Positions 23,622-32,524 of a stretch of 32,822 nucleotides of DNA are shown here, one piece after another. The stretch is from Denitrobacterium sp024691475. GTDB taxonomy: Bacteria; Actinomycetota; Coriobacteriia; Coriobacteriales; Eggerthellaceae. Both the position numbers and the translations under genes were made by a program. The DNA lies in the NCBI GenBank assembly GCA_024691475.1, contig JAILNP010000044.1:1-32822 (forward strand), read 5' to 3'. Position 1 is the first letter of the stretch, and the number at the start of each line of letters is the position of its first letter. The notes beneath the pieces are model-generated. The model had not been told where the DNA came from. It ran no database searches and was given only the letters and a program-made list of their open reading frames with translations.

Positions 23622-26279
23622 ATGACCGCAACCATACTGCAGCATATCGAGGACCGTATTGCCAAGTCGCCGCAAGCGCCGTGCTTCATCGACGCTTCGG
23701 CAGAATACGCCCAGGTGAATTACGTGGAAGTGCGTAGGAGCGCCGCGCGTCTGGGCATGGCGCTCGAGGCAGCTGACATTCGCCGCGGTAGCGTGGTTGC
23801 CAGCGACATGGGCAATTGCCCTGCGTTTCTCTACCTGTTGCTGGCTGCGGCCTATGCCGGGTTTACCGTCGTTATGTTGAATGCCCGCCTTACGGCACAG
23901 GAAAAGGCCGAGCGTCTGCGCAGCGCGGAGGTGGCGCTGCAGGTAAGCGGCATGCGCGTGCTTCGCGAAGCCGATGTGCTTGGCCTTATTCAGAACGCGC
24001 ATGCGGAACCGTCCCAGCTTGCGCATTGGGCTCAGCGCGGAAGAGGCGCGTTCGATGGCCACGCACGTGCGGTGGTCATGTTCACGTCGGGTACGTCGGG
24101 AAGGCCGAAGGCCGCCGAGCTTTCGTGGGCGAACCTGCAGGGTGCCGCAGCCTCGTCGAATATGCGCCTGAACGCGCCGGGCGAAGGCGCGTGGCAGCTC
24201 ACGCTGCCCATGTACCACGTGGGTGGCTTGGAGATTTTCGTTCGCTCGCTGCTCAACGACACGCCGTTCATCATGTATCGGCATTTTGATGCCACGCAGA
24301 CGCTCTGCGATGCGGCCGTGTACGGCTGCACCCACGTTTCCGTGGTCGACAAGATGCTGCAGGACATGCTCGCTTCGCCGCGCGCGGAAGAGGTGTTGCC
24401 GCTGTACGAATGCATTTTGCTGGGCGGCGCCGCACCCAATAGCGTTACGCTCGAGCAGGCTGCCGCCCATGGCGCGCGCGTGTACACCAGCTATGGCATG
24501 ACGGAAACGTGCAGCCATGTGGCCTCACGCTTGTACCAGCAGGGCGATGGCCTTGCGCTCGATATCATGGCGCCGTATCAGGTGGTCATTCTTTCCGCCG
24601 ACGAAAATGGCTATGGCCAGCTGGGCGTTCGTGGTCCTGGCGTATTCAAGGGCTATCTGAATGCGCACGCTGCGTTTACGTCCGACGGCTTCTTCATCAC
24701 GGGCGATCGAGCGCGTTTGGTGGATGGCCGCGTGGAAGTGGCCGAGCGCACGGGCGATATGTTCGTATCGGGCGGCGAGAACGTCTATCCCGAAGAGATT
24801 CGCAAGAAGATGCTGCAGGTACCGGGCGTAACCGACGCTTTCGTGTTCGGCGTGGAAGATGCCGACTGGGGCCGTCGCCCCGTTGCTTTCGCGGAAGCCC
24901 GCGAAATGGCTTACGAACCTGGGTTCAATGCCCAGGACATGGCCGATTCCGTGCGCATTAGTCTGCAGTCGCGCTTGGCGCGCATTTACATGCCGAAGCA
25001 CATCATCGTATTGCCGGAATTCCCGCGCACGGGCATTGGCAAGGTCAATCGCATGGCGTTGCGCATGCGTTACAACGAGCGCCTGGAAGCCGTGAAGATC
25101 GATATTTGGCGCGTGAAGCAGCCCCTGGTGGGCGGTGGCCAGCGAACGGCGCGCACGAAGCTGCGCGAGCGCGAATCGCTTATCGTGCGCATCACCGACT
25201 GGGCGGGTCGCACGGGCTTGGGTGAAGACGTGGCGTTTTCCACCGACTGGTATCTGCCCGAGACCATCGACGATGACCTGCCCGTTTTGGAGAAGGCCAT
25301 CATTCCCGTGGTGCTGAAGTACACGTTTTTGCATCCCGTGGAAGTGAGCCGCGTGCTTTCCCGCGTGCCCGCTGCCCAAAAGCATCCGCTTGCGGCGGCG
25401 GCCGTGGAGTCTGCCTTCTGGGATTTGCACGGCAAGGTCATGGGGCTTTCCGTGCGCCAGCTTATCGGCGCGCGCGATTCCGTGACCGAAGAGGGCGCCG
25501 CGCTTGGCGTACCCGCAGGCTGCGCCCCCGGCGGTGCCGTTGTTGGCATTGCGGGCGAACGCGAAACGGTTGATGCCGTGCGCGATGCGCTTGCCGCGGG
25601 GTATCGTCGCGTGAAGATCAAGGTGAAGCCTGGGCATATTCGCCCGATTATCGCCGTGCGCGAGGAATTTCCCGATCTTACGCTGCTGGCCGATGCGAAC
25701 CAGAGCTTCACTGAAGACGACATGAAGGAACTCAAGTGCCTCGATGCGTTGAACCTTGCATGTATCGAGGAACCGCTTGACCCGAAGCATGCGCCCCATG
25801 TGGGGCCAAAAGGCCTGTTCGAGCGCTTGGCTCGCTTGCAGCGCACCTTGCGTACGCCCATTGCGCTCGACGAGAGCTGGACGAACGCCAGCCAGCTCGA
25901 CGACATTCTGAAGGAGCATCGCGACTTACGTTGCGTAGTAATGAAGATAGGCAAGTTCGGCGGAGTGCAACCTGCGCTGGACTTCTACAAGCGCGCCCGC
26001 GGCATGGGCGTCACCGTATGGATGGGAGGGATGTACGACACGGGCATCAGCAAGCGCCTGCATGCGGCATTTGCCATGCTTCCTGGGATGAACATTCCCG
26101 GCGACATTTCCGACACGTCGCGCTATTTCGAGCATGACATTACCGAACCGCCCTTCGTATTGGAAAAGGGGTCGCTCGTGGTGAACCCCGTGGGTGGGGA
26201 AGCAGGCCTTGGATGCGGTTTGAACATGGAAGAATTGCATAGGGTTGAGCTGTGGAGACGCACCTATCCAAATGCTTAA
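23622..26279 (+). CDS. menE-menC: Fused o-succinylbenzoate-CoA ligase (MenE) and o-succinylbenzoate synthase (MenC)
   Basis: One uninterrupted 885-residue frame carries two enzymes. Residues about 1-485 are an ANL adenylate-forming ligase: P-loop TSGTSGRPK (155-163), YGMTETCSH, RTGDMFVSGGENVYPEE and the C-terminal lysine motif GIGKVNRMAL. From about 491 (VKIDIWRVKQPL) begins an enolase-superfamily OSB synthase. It has the KxK bases K665/K667, metal ligands D691 (DANQS), E716 (IEEP) and D750 (DES), the second base K775 (MKIGK), and GGMYDTGIS near the end. MenC makes OSB and MenE loads it on CoA, so consecutive reactions are joined, although MenC acts first. No ribosome site is evident before the ATG at 23622; translation may couple to menB. 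Confidence 0.94.
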   Translation: MTATILQHIEDRIAKSPQAPCFIDASAEYAQVNYVEVRRSAARLGMALEAADIRRGSVVASDMGNCPAFLYLLLAAAYAGFTVVMLNARLTAQEKAERLRSAEVALQVSGMRVLREADVLGLIQNAHAEPSQLAHWAQRGRGAFDGHARAVVMFTSGTSGRPKAAELSWANLQGAAASSNMRLNAPGEGAWQLTLPMYHVGGLEIFVRSLLNDTPFIMYRHFDATQTLCDAAVYGCTHVSVVDKMLQDMLASPRAEEVLPLYECILLGGAAPNSVTLEQAAAHGARVYTSYGMTETCSHVASRLYQQGDGLALDIMAPYQVVILSADENGYGQLGVRGPGVFKGYLNAHAAFTSDGFFITGDRARLVDGRVEVAERTGDMFVSGGENVYPEEIRKKMLQVPGVTDAFVFGVEDADWGRRPVAFAEAREMAYEPGFNAQDMADSVRISLQSRLARIYMPKHIIVLPEFPRTGIGKVNRMALRMRYNERLEAVKIDIWRVKQPLVGGGQRTARTKLRERESLIVRITDWAGRTGLGEDVAFSTDWYLPETIDDDLPVLEKAIIPVVLKYTFLHPVEVSRVLSRVPAAQKHPLAAAAVESAFWDLHGKVMGLSVRQLIGARDSVTEEGAALGVPAGCAPGGAVVGIAGERETVDAVRDALAAGYRRVKIKVKPGHIRPIIAVREEFPDLTLLADANQSFTEDDMKELKCLDALNLACIEEPLDPKHAPHVGPKGLFERLARLQRTLRTPIALDESWTNASQLDDILKEHRDLRCVVMKIGKFGGVQPALDFYKRARGMGVTVWMGGMYDTGISKRLHAAFAMLPGMNIPGDISDTSRYFEHDITEPPFVLEKGSLVVNPVGGEAGLGCGLNMEELHRVELWRRTYPNA

Positions 26280-26392
26280 CCGCAGGCAAAATATACAAAA
26301 TAGTAACGTTAGGTGTGGTAATCTATTCACCGTTGTGTATATCGCTGGGTAAAAGATGCGCGGCTTTTGCTTAGCCCGGTAAAGGAGTTTGC

Positions 26393-27883
26393 ATGGCTGG
26401 TAAACCAGCTGTCGTCGACCAGACTGTCGACAATCCCCAGGGCATGGGGTTCTTCCATCTTATCACTTCCGTAATTACCCTCATCGTTGGCTCGGGCGTT
26501 TTCAGCCTGTGCAGCGATATGGCGGCGAACGGTGCCGACGGTCAGGCCATCGTGCTCGCTTGGTGCATCTCCGGCGTGGGCGTGCTGTGCCTCGTGCTCA
26601 CGTTCTTCTGCCTTTCCCGCGTGAAGCCCAAGTTGAAGGGCGGCATCTACAGCTACGCCAGCGAGGGCTTCGGCCACTTCATTGGCTTCTGCAGCGCCTG
26701 GGGCTACTGGATTTCCGCCATCCTGTGCATCGTGAGCTTTAGCGCTCTGCTGTTCAGCGCGTTGGCATACTTCTTCCCGGTCTTCGAATCGGGCAACAAC
26801 CTGCCTTCCATCATCGGCGCATCGTGCATCGTCTGGTTCTATACCTGGCTGGTTTCCCGTGGCGTTACGGAAGCTGCGGCCATCAACGCCGTGGTTACCA
26901 TCGCCAAGATGGTGCCCATCTTCACGGCCATCATCGCCATCGTGTTCTTGGGTCATTTCCACCCTGACACGTTTATGGCGAACTTCAACGTGATGACCAC
27001 CGATGCCGAATCTGGTGCCATCCTGAACAGCGGCGACAAGATCCTCTCTGCACTTACCACCACGGTGTGGGTGTTCATTGGCATCGAATCTGCCGTGGCC
27101 ATTTCCGGTCGCGCCCGCCGCGATTCCGATGTAGGCAAGGCCACCATCGTCGCATTCATCTGCGTCCTGTGCATCTATCTCATGGTGTCGCTGCTTTCGC
27201 TGGGCGTTATGCCGCTCGACGAGCTGGCCGCTCTCGAGAATCCGCCGCTGGCCAACCTCATGGAATACGCCGTGGGCGAATGGGGTGCCATCCTCATCAA
27301 CTTTGGCGTGGTGCTTTCGCTTGTTGGCGCCATGCTCGGCTACGTCGTGCTTACCGCCGAAAGCCCCTTCGAGGCTGCTCAGCAGAAGGCCGGCTTCCCG
27401 TCGTTCTTCGCGAAGACGAACGAGAAGGGCTCGCCCGTTGGCACGCTGGTGCTGAACGCCTGCATCATCGAGATCTTCCTGCTCATTATGATGTTCTCCG
27501 ATAACACGTATCAGTTCTTCTACGTGCTTTCCGCAGGCATGATTTTGCTTCCGTACCTGTTCAGCGCAGCGTATATGGTGAAGGTTGCCTTCAAGGAGCC
27601 CGAAGCGTTCCAGGGCAAGGTAAGTGCCTCGCCCGTGTTCTACGGCATCATCGGTCTGCTTGGCGTTGCGTATGCGCTGCTGCTCTGCTGGGCAACGGGC
27701 GCCGTGGGCCTTACCATCATGAGCTTCCTGTTTGCCCCTGGCATCGTGGTCTACGTTCTGTCGAAGAAGAGCCGCGGCGATGGCTACCTGCGTGGCACTG
27801 CCGACAAGATTGCCGTGGCCGTCATTCTGGTTGCCCTGGTCGTGAGCATCTACTTCCTGGTTACCGGCCAGATCGTCTGGTAG
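26393..27883 (+). CDS. APC-family basic amino acid antiporter, probably arginine/ornithine type
   Basis: A 496-residue membrane protein with about twelve to thirteen hydrophobic helices. The N-terminal GSGVFSL equals the substrate-binding GxG(I/V)F motif of helix 1 in the amino acid-polyamine-organocation superfamily. The overall look (LKGGIYSYASEGFGHFIGFCSAWGYW, ESAVAISGRARRDSDVGKAT) matches the basic amino acid/polyamine antiporter branch that includes ArcD and LysP-like exchangers. ATG 26393 has AAAGGAG 5 nt upstream. The following dimethylargininase-family gene points to arginine or a derivative as substrate and citrulline or ornithine as counter-substrate; this is inference. The 113-bp leader before it has no gene and no promoter I would commit to. 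Confidence 0.88.
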   Translation: MAGKPAVVDQTVDNPQGMGFFHLITSVITLIVGSGVFSLCSDMAANGADGQAIVLAWCISGVGVLCLVLTFFCLSRVKPKLKGGIYSYASEGFGHFIGFCSAWGYWISAILCIVSFSALLFSALAYFFPVFESGNNLPSIIGASCIVWFYTWLVSRGVTEAAAINAVVTIAKMVPIFTAIIAIVFLGHFHPDTFMANFNVMTTDAESGAILNSGDKILSALTTTVWVFIGIESAVAISGRARRDSDVGKATIVAFICVLCIYLMVSLLSLGVMPLDELAALENPPLANLMEYAVGEWGAILINFGVVLSLVGAMLGYVVLTAESPFEAAQQKAGFPSFFAKTNEKGSPVGTLVLNACIIEIFLLIMMFSDNTYQFFYVLSAGMILLPYLFSAAYMVKVAFKEPEAFQGKVSASPVFYGIIGLLGVAYALLLCWATGAVGLTIMSFLFAPGIVVYVLSKKSRGDGYLRGTADKIAVAVILVALVVSIYFLVTGQIVW

Positions 27884-27891
27884 TTCATACC

Positions 27892-27950
27892 AAGTGGCTG
27901 GGTACCGAGGGAGGACCCAGCCACTTCGTTTCGGTCGGCTTGGAGCCGAC
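27892..27950 (+). terminator. Two consecutive hairpins between antiporter and hydrolase genes
   Basis: First stem AAGTGGCTGGGT / ACCCAGCCACTT (27892-27903, 27915-27926), 12 bp perfect, followed by CGTTTCGG. Second stem GTCGGCT-TGG-AGCCGAC (27934-27950). Neither has a long T-run. They may be a leaky terminator or attenuator setting the ratio of transporter to enzyme. Confidence 0.6.
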
Positions 27951-27986
27951 GAATTCTCATATCCGTGTTAGTGAAAGGAATTGGAT

Positions 27987-28772
27987 ATGGCATTCTCTAA
28001 CATCATCGTGCGCCGTCCGTGCCCTGCCGTTTGCGATGGCATCACGAGTGCTCCCGAGCTGGGCAAGCCCGACTACGAGAACGCGCTGCGCCAGCATGAC
28101 GCATACATCCAGGCGCTGGTGAGCCTGGGTCTGGAAGTTGACGTTCTTCCCGACGCCCCCGAATTCCCCGATAGCTGCTTCGTGGAAGACACTGCCGTGC
28201 TCACGCGCGAGTGCGCCATTATCGACAACCCTGGTGCCGGCACGCGTAATGCGGAAGCTGAGCTCATGGAGCCCATCATTCGCCGTTACTATCCCGAAGA
28301 CCGCATCGAGCACATTGTTGCCCCCGGCACGCTGGAAGGTGGCGACGTCATGATGGTGGGCGACCACTTCTATGTGGGTCGTTCCGCGCGCACCAACGAA
28401 GAGGGCATCCGCCAGTTCATCGCCATTCTGGAAAAGTACGGCCTGTCCGGTAGCGAAGTGCCGCTGGAGGAGGTGCTGCACCTGAAGACGGGCGTGAACT
28501 ACCTGGAAGACAACAACATGCTGGTGAGCGGCGAGTTCATCGACAAGCCCGAGTTCGCCAAGTACAACAAGATCGTTGTTCCCGAAGAAGAGGCCTACGG
28601 CGCCAACTGCATCTGGATCAACGGCACGGTCATCGTTCCCGAGGGCTACCCCACGGTGCTCAAGGCCGTTCAGGACCTGGGCTACGAGACCATCGTGCTC
28701 GACACGAGCGAGTTCCGCAAGATCGACGGCGGCCTGAGCTGCCTGAGCCTGCGTTTCACCGCTCTGAAGTAA
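27987..28772 (+). CDS. Dimethylargininase (DDAH)/arginine deiminase-superfamily hydrolase
   Basis: A 261-residue guanidino-modifying enzyme. The DDAH signature PDSCFVEDTAV, the GTLEGGDVMMVGDHFYVGRSARTN region, the catalytic histidine in LHLKTGVNYLEDN and the nucleophilic cysteine in GGLSCLSLRF near the C-terminus are all present. Such enzymes hydrolyse methylated arginines, or in some bacteria arginine itself, to citrulline. With the upstream antiporter it could run a short arginine-using route; true ArcA is larger, so a plain arginine deiminase is less likely. ATG 27987 has AAGGA 7 nt upstream, better than the in-frame TTG two codons earlier. Confidence 0.9.
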   Translation: MAFSNIIVRRPCPAVCDGITSAPELGKPDYENALRQHDAYIQALVSLGLEVDVLPDAPEFPDSCFVEDTAVLTRECAIIDNPGAGTRNAEAELMEPIIRRYYPEDRIEHIVAPGTLEGGDVMMVGDHFYVGRSARTNEEGIRQFIAILEKYGLSGSEVPLEEVLHLKTGVNYLEDNNMLVSGEFIDKPEFAKYNKIVVPEEEAYGANCIWINGTVIVPEGYPTVLKAVQDLGYETIVLDTSEFRKIDGGLSCLSLRFTALK

Positions 28773-28778
28773 TTGCCG

Positions 28779-28839
28779 CGGGCATGCCCGCAAGTCAAAG
28801 CCAAACTCGGACGGCCTGTGGGGAAACCTGCAGGCCGTT
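28779..28839 (+). terminator. Palindrome and hairpin after the DDAH-family gene
   Basis: GCGGGCATGCCCGC (28779-28792) is a 14-bp palindrome. ACGGCCTG / CAGGCCGT (28812-28819, 28832-28839) is an 8-bp stem with a 12-nt loop, without a clear T-run. The rest of the 265-bp gap to the phosphoesterase holds nothing else recognisable apart from a weak TATGCT -10 candidate at 29007-29012. Confidence 0.5.
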
Positions 28840-29037
28840 GGCGTATGTTGGGTGGGTGCGTTCTTATACGTGCAAGAGCTCGACGGGTTGTTGCGGTTGG
28901 GTAATGCGAGGCGCGCTTGCTTGGATGCATTTCGCTTGTTGTGGCATTCGCCGATGGGCCGCATGGCGTATGGGTGAACTGCGCGGGCACGTAGCTGCGA
29001 TTGCGGTATGCTCGAGCGAACGAGGGAAAGGAAGGAC

Positions 29038-29619
29038 ATGAAGCTGCTGATTGCTTCCGATATTCATGGTTCGGCAACGTGGTGCCGCAGGTTGATGGAT
29101 GCTGTTTCCCGTGAAACACCTGACCGCATTGTGCTGCTGGGCGATGCTCTCTATCACGGCCCGCGCAACGACCTGCCCGAAGGGTATGCTCCCAAGGAAG
29201 TTGCTGCCATGCTGAATGGGGTGGCGGAATCCATCGTGGCCGTTCGTGGCAATTGCGATGCGGAAGTGGATCAGATGGTGCTCGATTTTCCCTGCATGGC
29301 CGACTACGCTACCCTGGTCGATGGCGATACTACGCTGTTCTGCACGCATGGTCATGTGTGGTCGCCCGAGCGCATGCCGTTGCTTCCCAGCGGTGCGGCC
29401 TTCCTTTCGGGGCATACGCACGTGAAGGTGAACGAGGATGCGCGCATGAGCGTGCGTGATGGCGTATTGGTGCCTGCGAGTGGGGAAGACACTAATGCGG
29501 CAGGGGGCGATGTGCGTACCATTCGCCTGGTCAACCCTGGTAGCGTGAGCATTCCGAAGGATGGAAGTCACAGCTTTGCGTTGTACGAAAACGGAGAGTT
29601 CGAACTGGTGCAGTGGTAG
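29038..29619 (+). CDS. YfcE/MJ0936-type metallophosphoesterase
   Basis: A 193-residue calcineurin-like phosphoesterase with the full metal set: SDIHG at the start, LLGDALYHGPRND, VRGNCDAEVD, CTHGHVW and SGHTHV, then NPGSVSIPKDG near the end. The family hydrolyses phosphodiesters such as bis-pNPP in vitro; the natural substrate is unknown. ATG 29038 has GGAAGGA just upstream; an in-frame ATG at 29008 has no ribosome site. The coding sequence contains a 15/16 parS-like site. Confidence 0.92.
   Translation: MKLLIASDIHGSATWCRRLMDAVSRETPDRIVLLGDALYHGPRNDLPEGYAPKEVAAMLNGVAESIVAVRGNCDAEVDQMVLDFPCMADYATLVDGDTTLFCTHGHVWSPERMPLLPSGAAFLSGHTHVKVNEDARMSVRDGVLVPASGEDTNAAGGDVRTIRLVNPGSVSIPKDGSHSFALYENGEFELVQW
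29103..29118. promoter_or_regulatory. Outlying parS-like site inside the phosphoesterase gene (15/16)
   Basis: TGTTTCCCGTGAAACA, the same single-mismatch variant as at 17651-17666, here inside coding sequence (AVSRETP). Confidence 0.55.
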
Positions 29620-29734
29620 GCAGGTGAACGGCCGTTGTGGTGTCGGGGCCTTTTGCGGGCTTGTTCGCCGCGTCGTCTGCTGTCGATGAGTGCTTCCGTT
29701 GAAGGTGTGCTTTGTGTGTGCGGCCGATTAAAAG

Positions 29735-29763
29735 TTGCAATGCGGCTGTGTTCGTCGTATCCT
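29735..29763 (+). promoter_or_regulatory. Promoter of the initiator tRNA locus
   Basis: TTGCAA (29735-29740), 17-bp spacer, TATCCT (29758-29763). It is followed by hairpin GCTGC-TTAAA-GCAGC at 29770-29784. It would read through the truncated tRNA copy into the intact tRNA. Confidence 0.65.
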
Positions 29764-29793
29764 AACTGGGCTGCTTAAAGCAGCGCCAGACAT

Positions 29794-29835
29794 TGCGGGG
29801 TGGAGCAGTCTGGTAGCTCGCCGGGCTCATAACCC
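29794..29835 (+). pseudogene. Truncated tandem copy of tRNA-fMet
   Basis: The first 42 nt match the intact initiator tRNA except one base (C29821 versus T29903), including the CAT anticodon. The match stops at the 3' side of the anticodon stem, and 36 unrelated nucleotides follow. The repeated unit (29790-29871) is 82 bp long. It cannot fold as a tRNA. Confidence 0.9.
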
Positions 29836-29875
29836 ACGTCGCAGCATTGAAAACCGCATACGGAATACCACACAT

Positions 29876-29952
<77 letters not shown>

Positions 29953-29960
29953 AAACCAAG

Positions 29961-29993
29961 TCCCTGACCTGCGAAAACGGTCAGGGATTTTTT
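29961..29993 (+). terminator. Terminator of the tRNA-fMet transcript
   Basis: TCCCTGACC / GGTCAGGGA (29961-29969, 29979-29987) with a 9-nt loop and six T. Confidence 0.93.
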
Positions 29994-29996
29994 ATT

Positions 29997-30195
29997 GCGG
30001 GGGAATTTTCAGGCCGAAAAAGTTTACCCCTGAGACCCTTCCTGGCCCAAATTGCCAGCCTTCTGATAAGGGTCAAAAACACGACTAAATCACTTATATA
30101 AACTACTTTGAGGATAACCGCGCGGGGGAATTCGGGGGGAATTTTCTCGCTACTTCACGGGAAACACGGTATTACACGGCACACGCGGGGGAATC
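29997..30195 (+). repeat. Four short direct repeats GCGGGGGAAT(T)
   Basis: GCGGGGGAATTTTC (29997-30010), GCGGGGGAATTC (30122-30133), GGGGGGAATTTTC (30134-30146) and GCGGGGGAATC (30185-30195). They lie in the gene-free 500 bp downstream of the tRNA (to 30500), beside the excisionase-like gene. They could be recombinase or excisionase arm sites. Nothing else is recognisable in this stretch. Confidence 0.6.
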
Positions 30196-30500
30196 GGAAT
30201 CCCAACCCGCGTCGCTGCAGCCGGGCGCTGCATGTCCGAAAAATCGCCCCATTCCCCCCTGCCGGCCTCCTCTCGCAACCGACTTCGATGCGATCGGGGC
30301 GGACCCGTTCATCCGCCCCGAGGCGCCATCGAAGATGTGGGTTCCGTGGTTAATGAACGACGAGAACTCTAGCGGACTATCCGCGTTTCCCGCGACTTGC
30401 CGTCACTCGCCGCAGCATGTAAAAACCCCTGTCATTGAAGCGATGCATCCGCATTCGGCTTTGGCGTTGCCAACGAAGCACCAAGACAGGAGGTATATCA

Positions 30501-30863
30501 ATGCAGTCGCAAGCCGCTGCGCCCCAGGGCGCAGGCCATTACCCGAATCCCTATCTTGTCTACGGAGCGCCCTCCGGGTTCGCTCCCCTCACCGACGAAG
30601 CCGGCGTCTACCTGCCCACGGGCCCCGGAGACGCCCAGCGCATGGAGCTCCTCAACATGCCGGGCGACGGCTCGGACGTTTGGCTGGACGTGCGGGCGGT
30701 GCGGCTGTACCTGCAGATCTCGCTCACGTCCATCTACGAGCTCATCCACCAGGGCGAGATCCCGGCCGTGAAACTCGGCACCAAGACCATCCGCGTGAAC
30801 CGCAAGGTCCTCGAGGAGTACCTGCAGCGGGCAACTGTTCTAGGCGAAGCATCCGTCGCCTAG
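30501..30863 (+). CDS. Excisionase-like DNA-binding protein
   Basis: A 120-residue protein. The first ~60 residues are loop-rich and unassignable. Residues about 62-110 (DVRAVRLYLQISLTSIYELI, then HQGEIPAVKLGTKTIRVNRK) form a winged helix-turn-helix of the excisionase/MerR-like type, as found in Xis proteins and in helix-turn-helix domains of tRNA-targeted elements. The ATG at 30501 has a perfect AGGAGG 7 nt upstream; an earlier in-frame ATG at 30435 has none. It lies downstream of tRNA-fMet and the GCGGGGGAAT repeats, as expected for an element's recombination module, but no integrase gene adjoins it. G+C is visibly higher than in the core genes to the left. Could also be a plain regulator. 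Confidence 0.75.
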   Translation: MQSQAAAPQGAGHYPNPYLVYGAPSGFAPLTDEAGVYLPTGPGDAQRMELLNMPGDGSDVWLDVRAVRLYLQISLTSIYELIHQGEIPAVKLGTKTIRVNRKVLEEYLQRATVLGEASVA

Positions 30864-30905
30864 CGATTGCATCGGAATCACGACGATGAACCCGTCTGGG
30901 GCACG

Positions 30906-31667
30906 TCACAACTGCTTCAGATACTCTTCGAAACACTGACCGCTCTCATGCATCTCGCGAGCTGCGGCTACGCCTACATAGCGGAAGTGCCACGGCTCGC
31001 AGTCGATGCCCGTGATTTCCTCCTTGCCCTCAGGGTAGCGAAGTATCCAGCCGTACTCCCAGCTGTGCTCGGACATCCAATCCCAGACTGCCGCGTTGTC
31101 CTCGTAGGTCTGGCTCTCGCTCGTCACGTCGATGGCGAGGCCCGTCTCGTGCTCGCTGGTGCCCGGCTCGGCAACTGTTCGCAGCGCGAGCCTCCTCGCC
31201 TCACCCTCCGAAAGCCCGTCGCCGACGCCTTCGGCTATTGCATCGTCGAGCACCTGCTGCTGTTCCTCGCGCGAGCGGTACGACGAATTGACCTTGGGGC
31301 GGAGCCCCGCAGCGCGAGCCGCATCGAACATGCGCTGCAGGTCCGGGTAGCATCGCGAGTCGACTGCCTGCCCGCCTTTAAGCTCGGTGAGCTCGGGTTG
31401 GTATGGCCCCATGGGATGCTCGTCATTCACGAGGACGAGCATCCATGCATCGCCTTTCCCAAATGCCGTGCCCGACAACGTGTTCGGCGCCCACGGGACA
31501 AGAACGTGAGTTGCGAGCGTCACGAGGACGAGCACGATGACGGCGATTGCTGCGACAGGCGCCTTTCGCTTGCGCCCACTCTTCGTAGAAGCTCTCCGCT
31601 GCGGCGGCATCCTCTCGGTATCGCCCATTGCCGCGTAGCGCGTGTATGGGCGCATTGCCTCCTCCAT
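30906..31667 (-). CDS. VanY-type D-alanyl-D-alanine carboxypeptidase, membrane-anchored
   Basis: M15B peptidase that trims the terminal D-Ala of peptidoglycan precursors. Zinc motif SEHETGLAID (H173, D180) and EPWHFRYVG (H227) are intact, as is the substrate region NSSYRSREEQQQVLDD. A basic N-terminus and a single helix at about 38-58 anchor it with the catalytic domain outside. Total is 253 residues from ATG 31667. A second in-frame ATG at 31655 has GGAGGAGG just upstream and may be the real start. It is divergent from a VanR/VanS-like pair, which suggests regulated cell-wall modification; VanY alone gives at most modest glycopeptide resistance. Chromosomal housekeeping DacA-like proteins are a different fold. 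Confidence 0.9.
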   Translation of the reverse strand: MEEAMRPYTRYAAMGDTERMPPQRRASTKSGRKRKAPVAAIAVIVLVLVTLATHVLVPWAPNTLSGTAFGKGDAWMLVLVNDEHPMGPYQPELTELKGGQAVDSRCYPDLQRMFDAARAAGLRPKVNSSYRSREEQQQVLDDAIAEGVGDGLSEGEARRLALRTVAEPGTSEHETGLAIDVTSESQTYEDNAAVWDWMSEHSWEYGWILRYPEGKEEITGIDCEPWHFRYVGVAAAREMHESGQCFEEYLKQL

Positions 31668-31732
31668 CTCCGCCTGCCTATCCGACGGATAGCAGCGTAC
31701 GGCCGAGGTGGCTTAACCTTCCCATGGCGAAC

Positions 31733-31754
31733 CCTTACGTTTCCCTTAAGATTG
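31733..31754. promoter_or_regulatory. Candidate response-regulator operator, two 11-bp repeats
   Basis: CCTTACGTTTC and CCTTAAGATTG stand head to tail (8 of 11 bases equal), the layout bound by OmpR/PhoB-family dimers. They lie in the 143-bp gap between the carboxypeptidase gene and the response regulator gene. Confidence 0.45.
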
Positions 31755-31798
31755 CGCCGGAGCGGGCGCGCGTGCCCGCTAGCCGCGCGCAGCTCGGG

Positions 31799-31804
31799 TA
31801 GACT
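31799..31804 (+). promoter_or_regulatory. Response-regulator gene -10 box, possibly leaderless
   Basis: TAGACT followed by TGCCAC and the ATG; no ribosome site is present, so transcription probably starts at the initiation codon. Confidence 0.5.
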
Positions 31805-31810
31805 TGCCAC

Positions 31811-32520
<710 letters not shown>

Positions 32521-32524
<4 letters not shown>

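Noticed and set aside
30151..30166. parS-like TACTTCACGGGAAACA
   Set aside because: Three mismatches to parS; within chance expectation.
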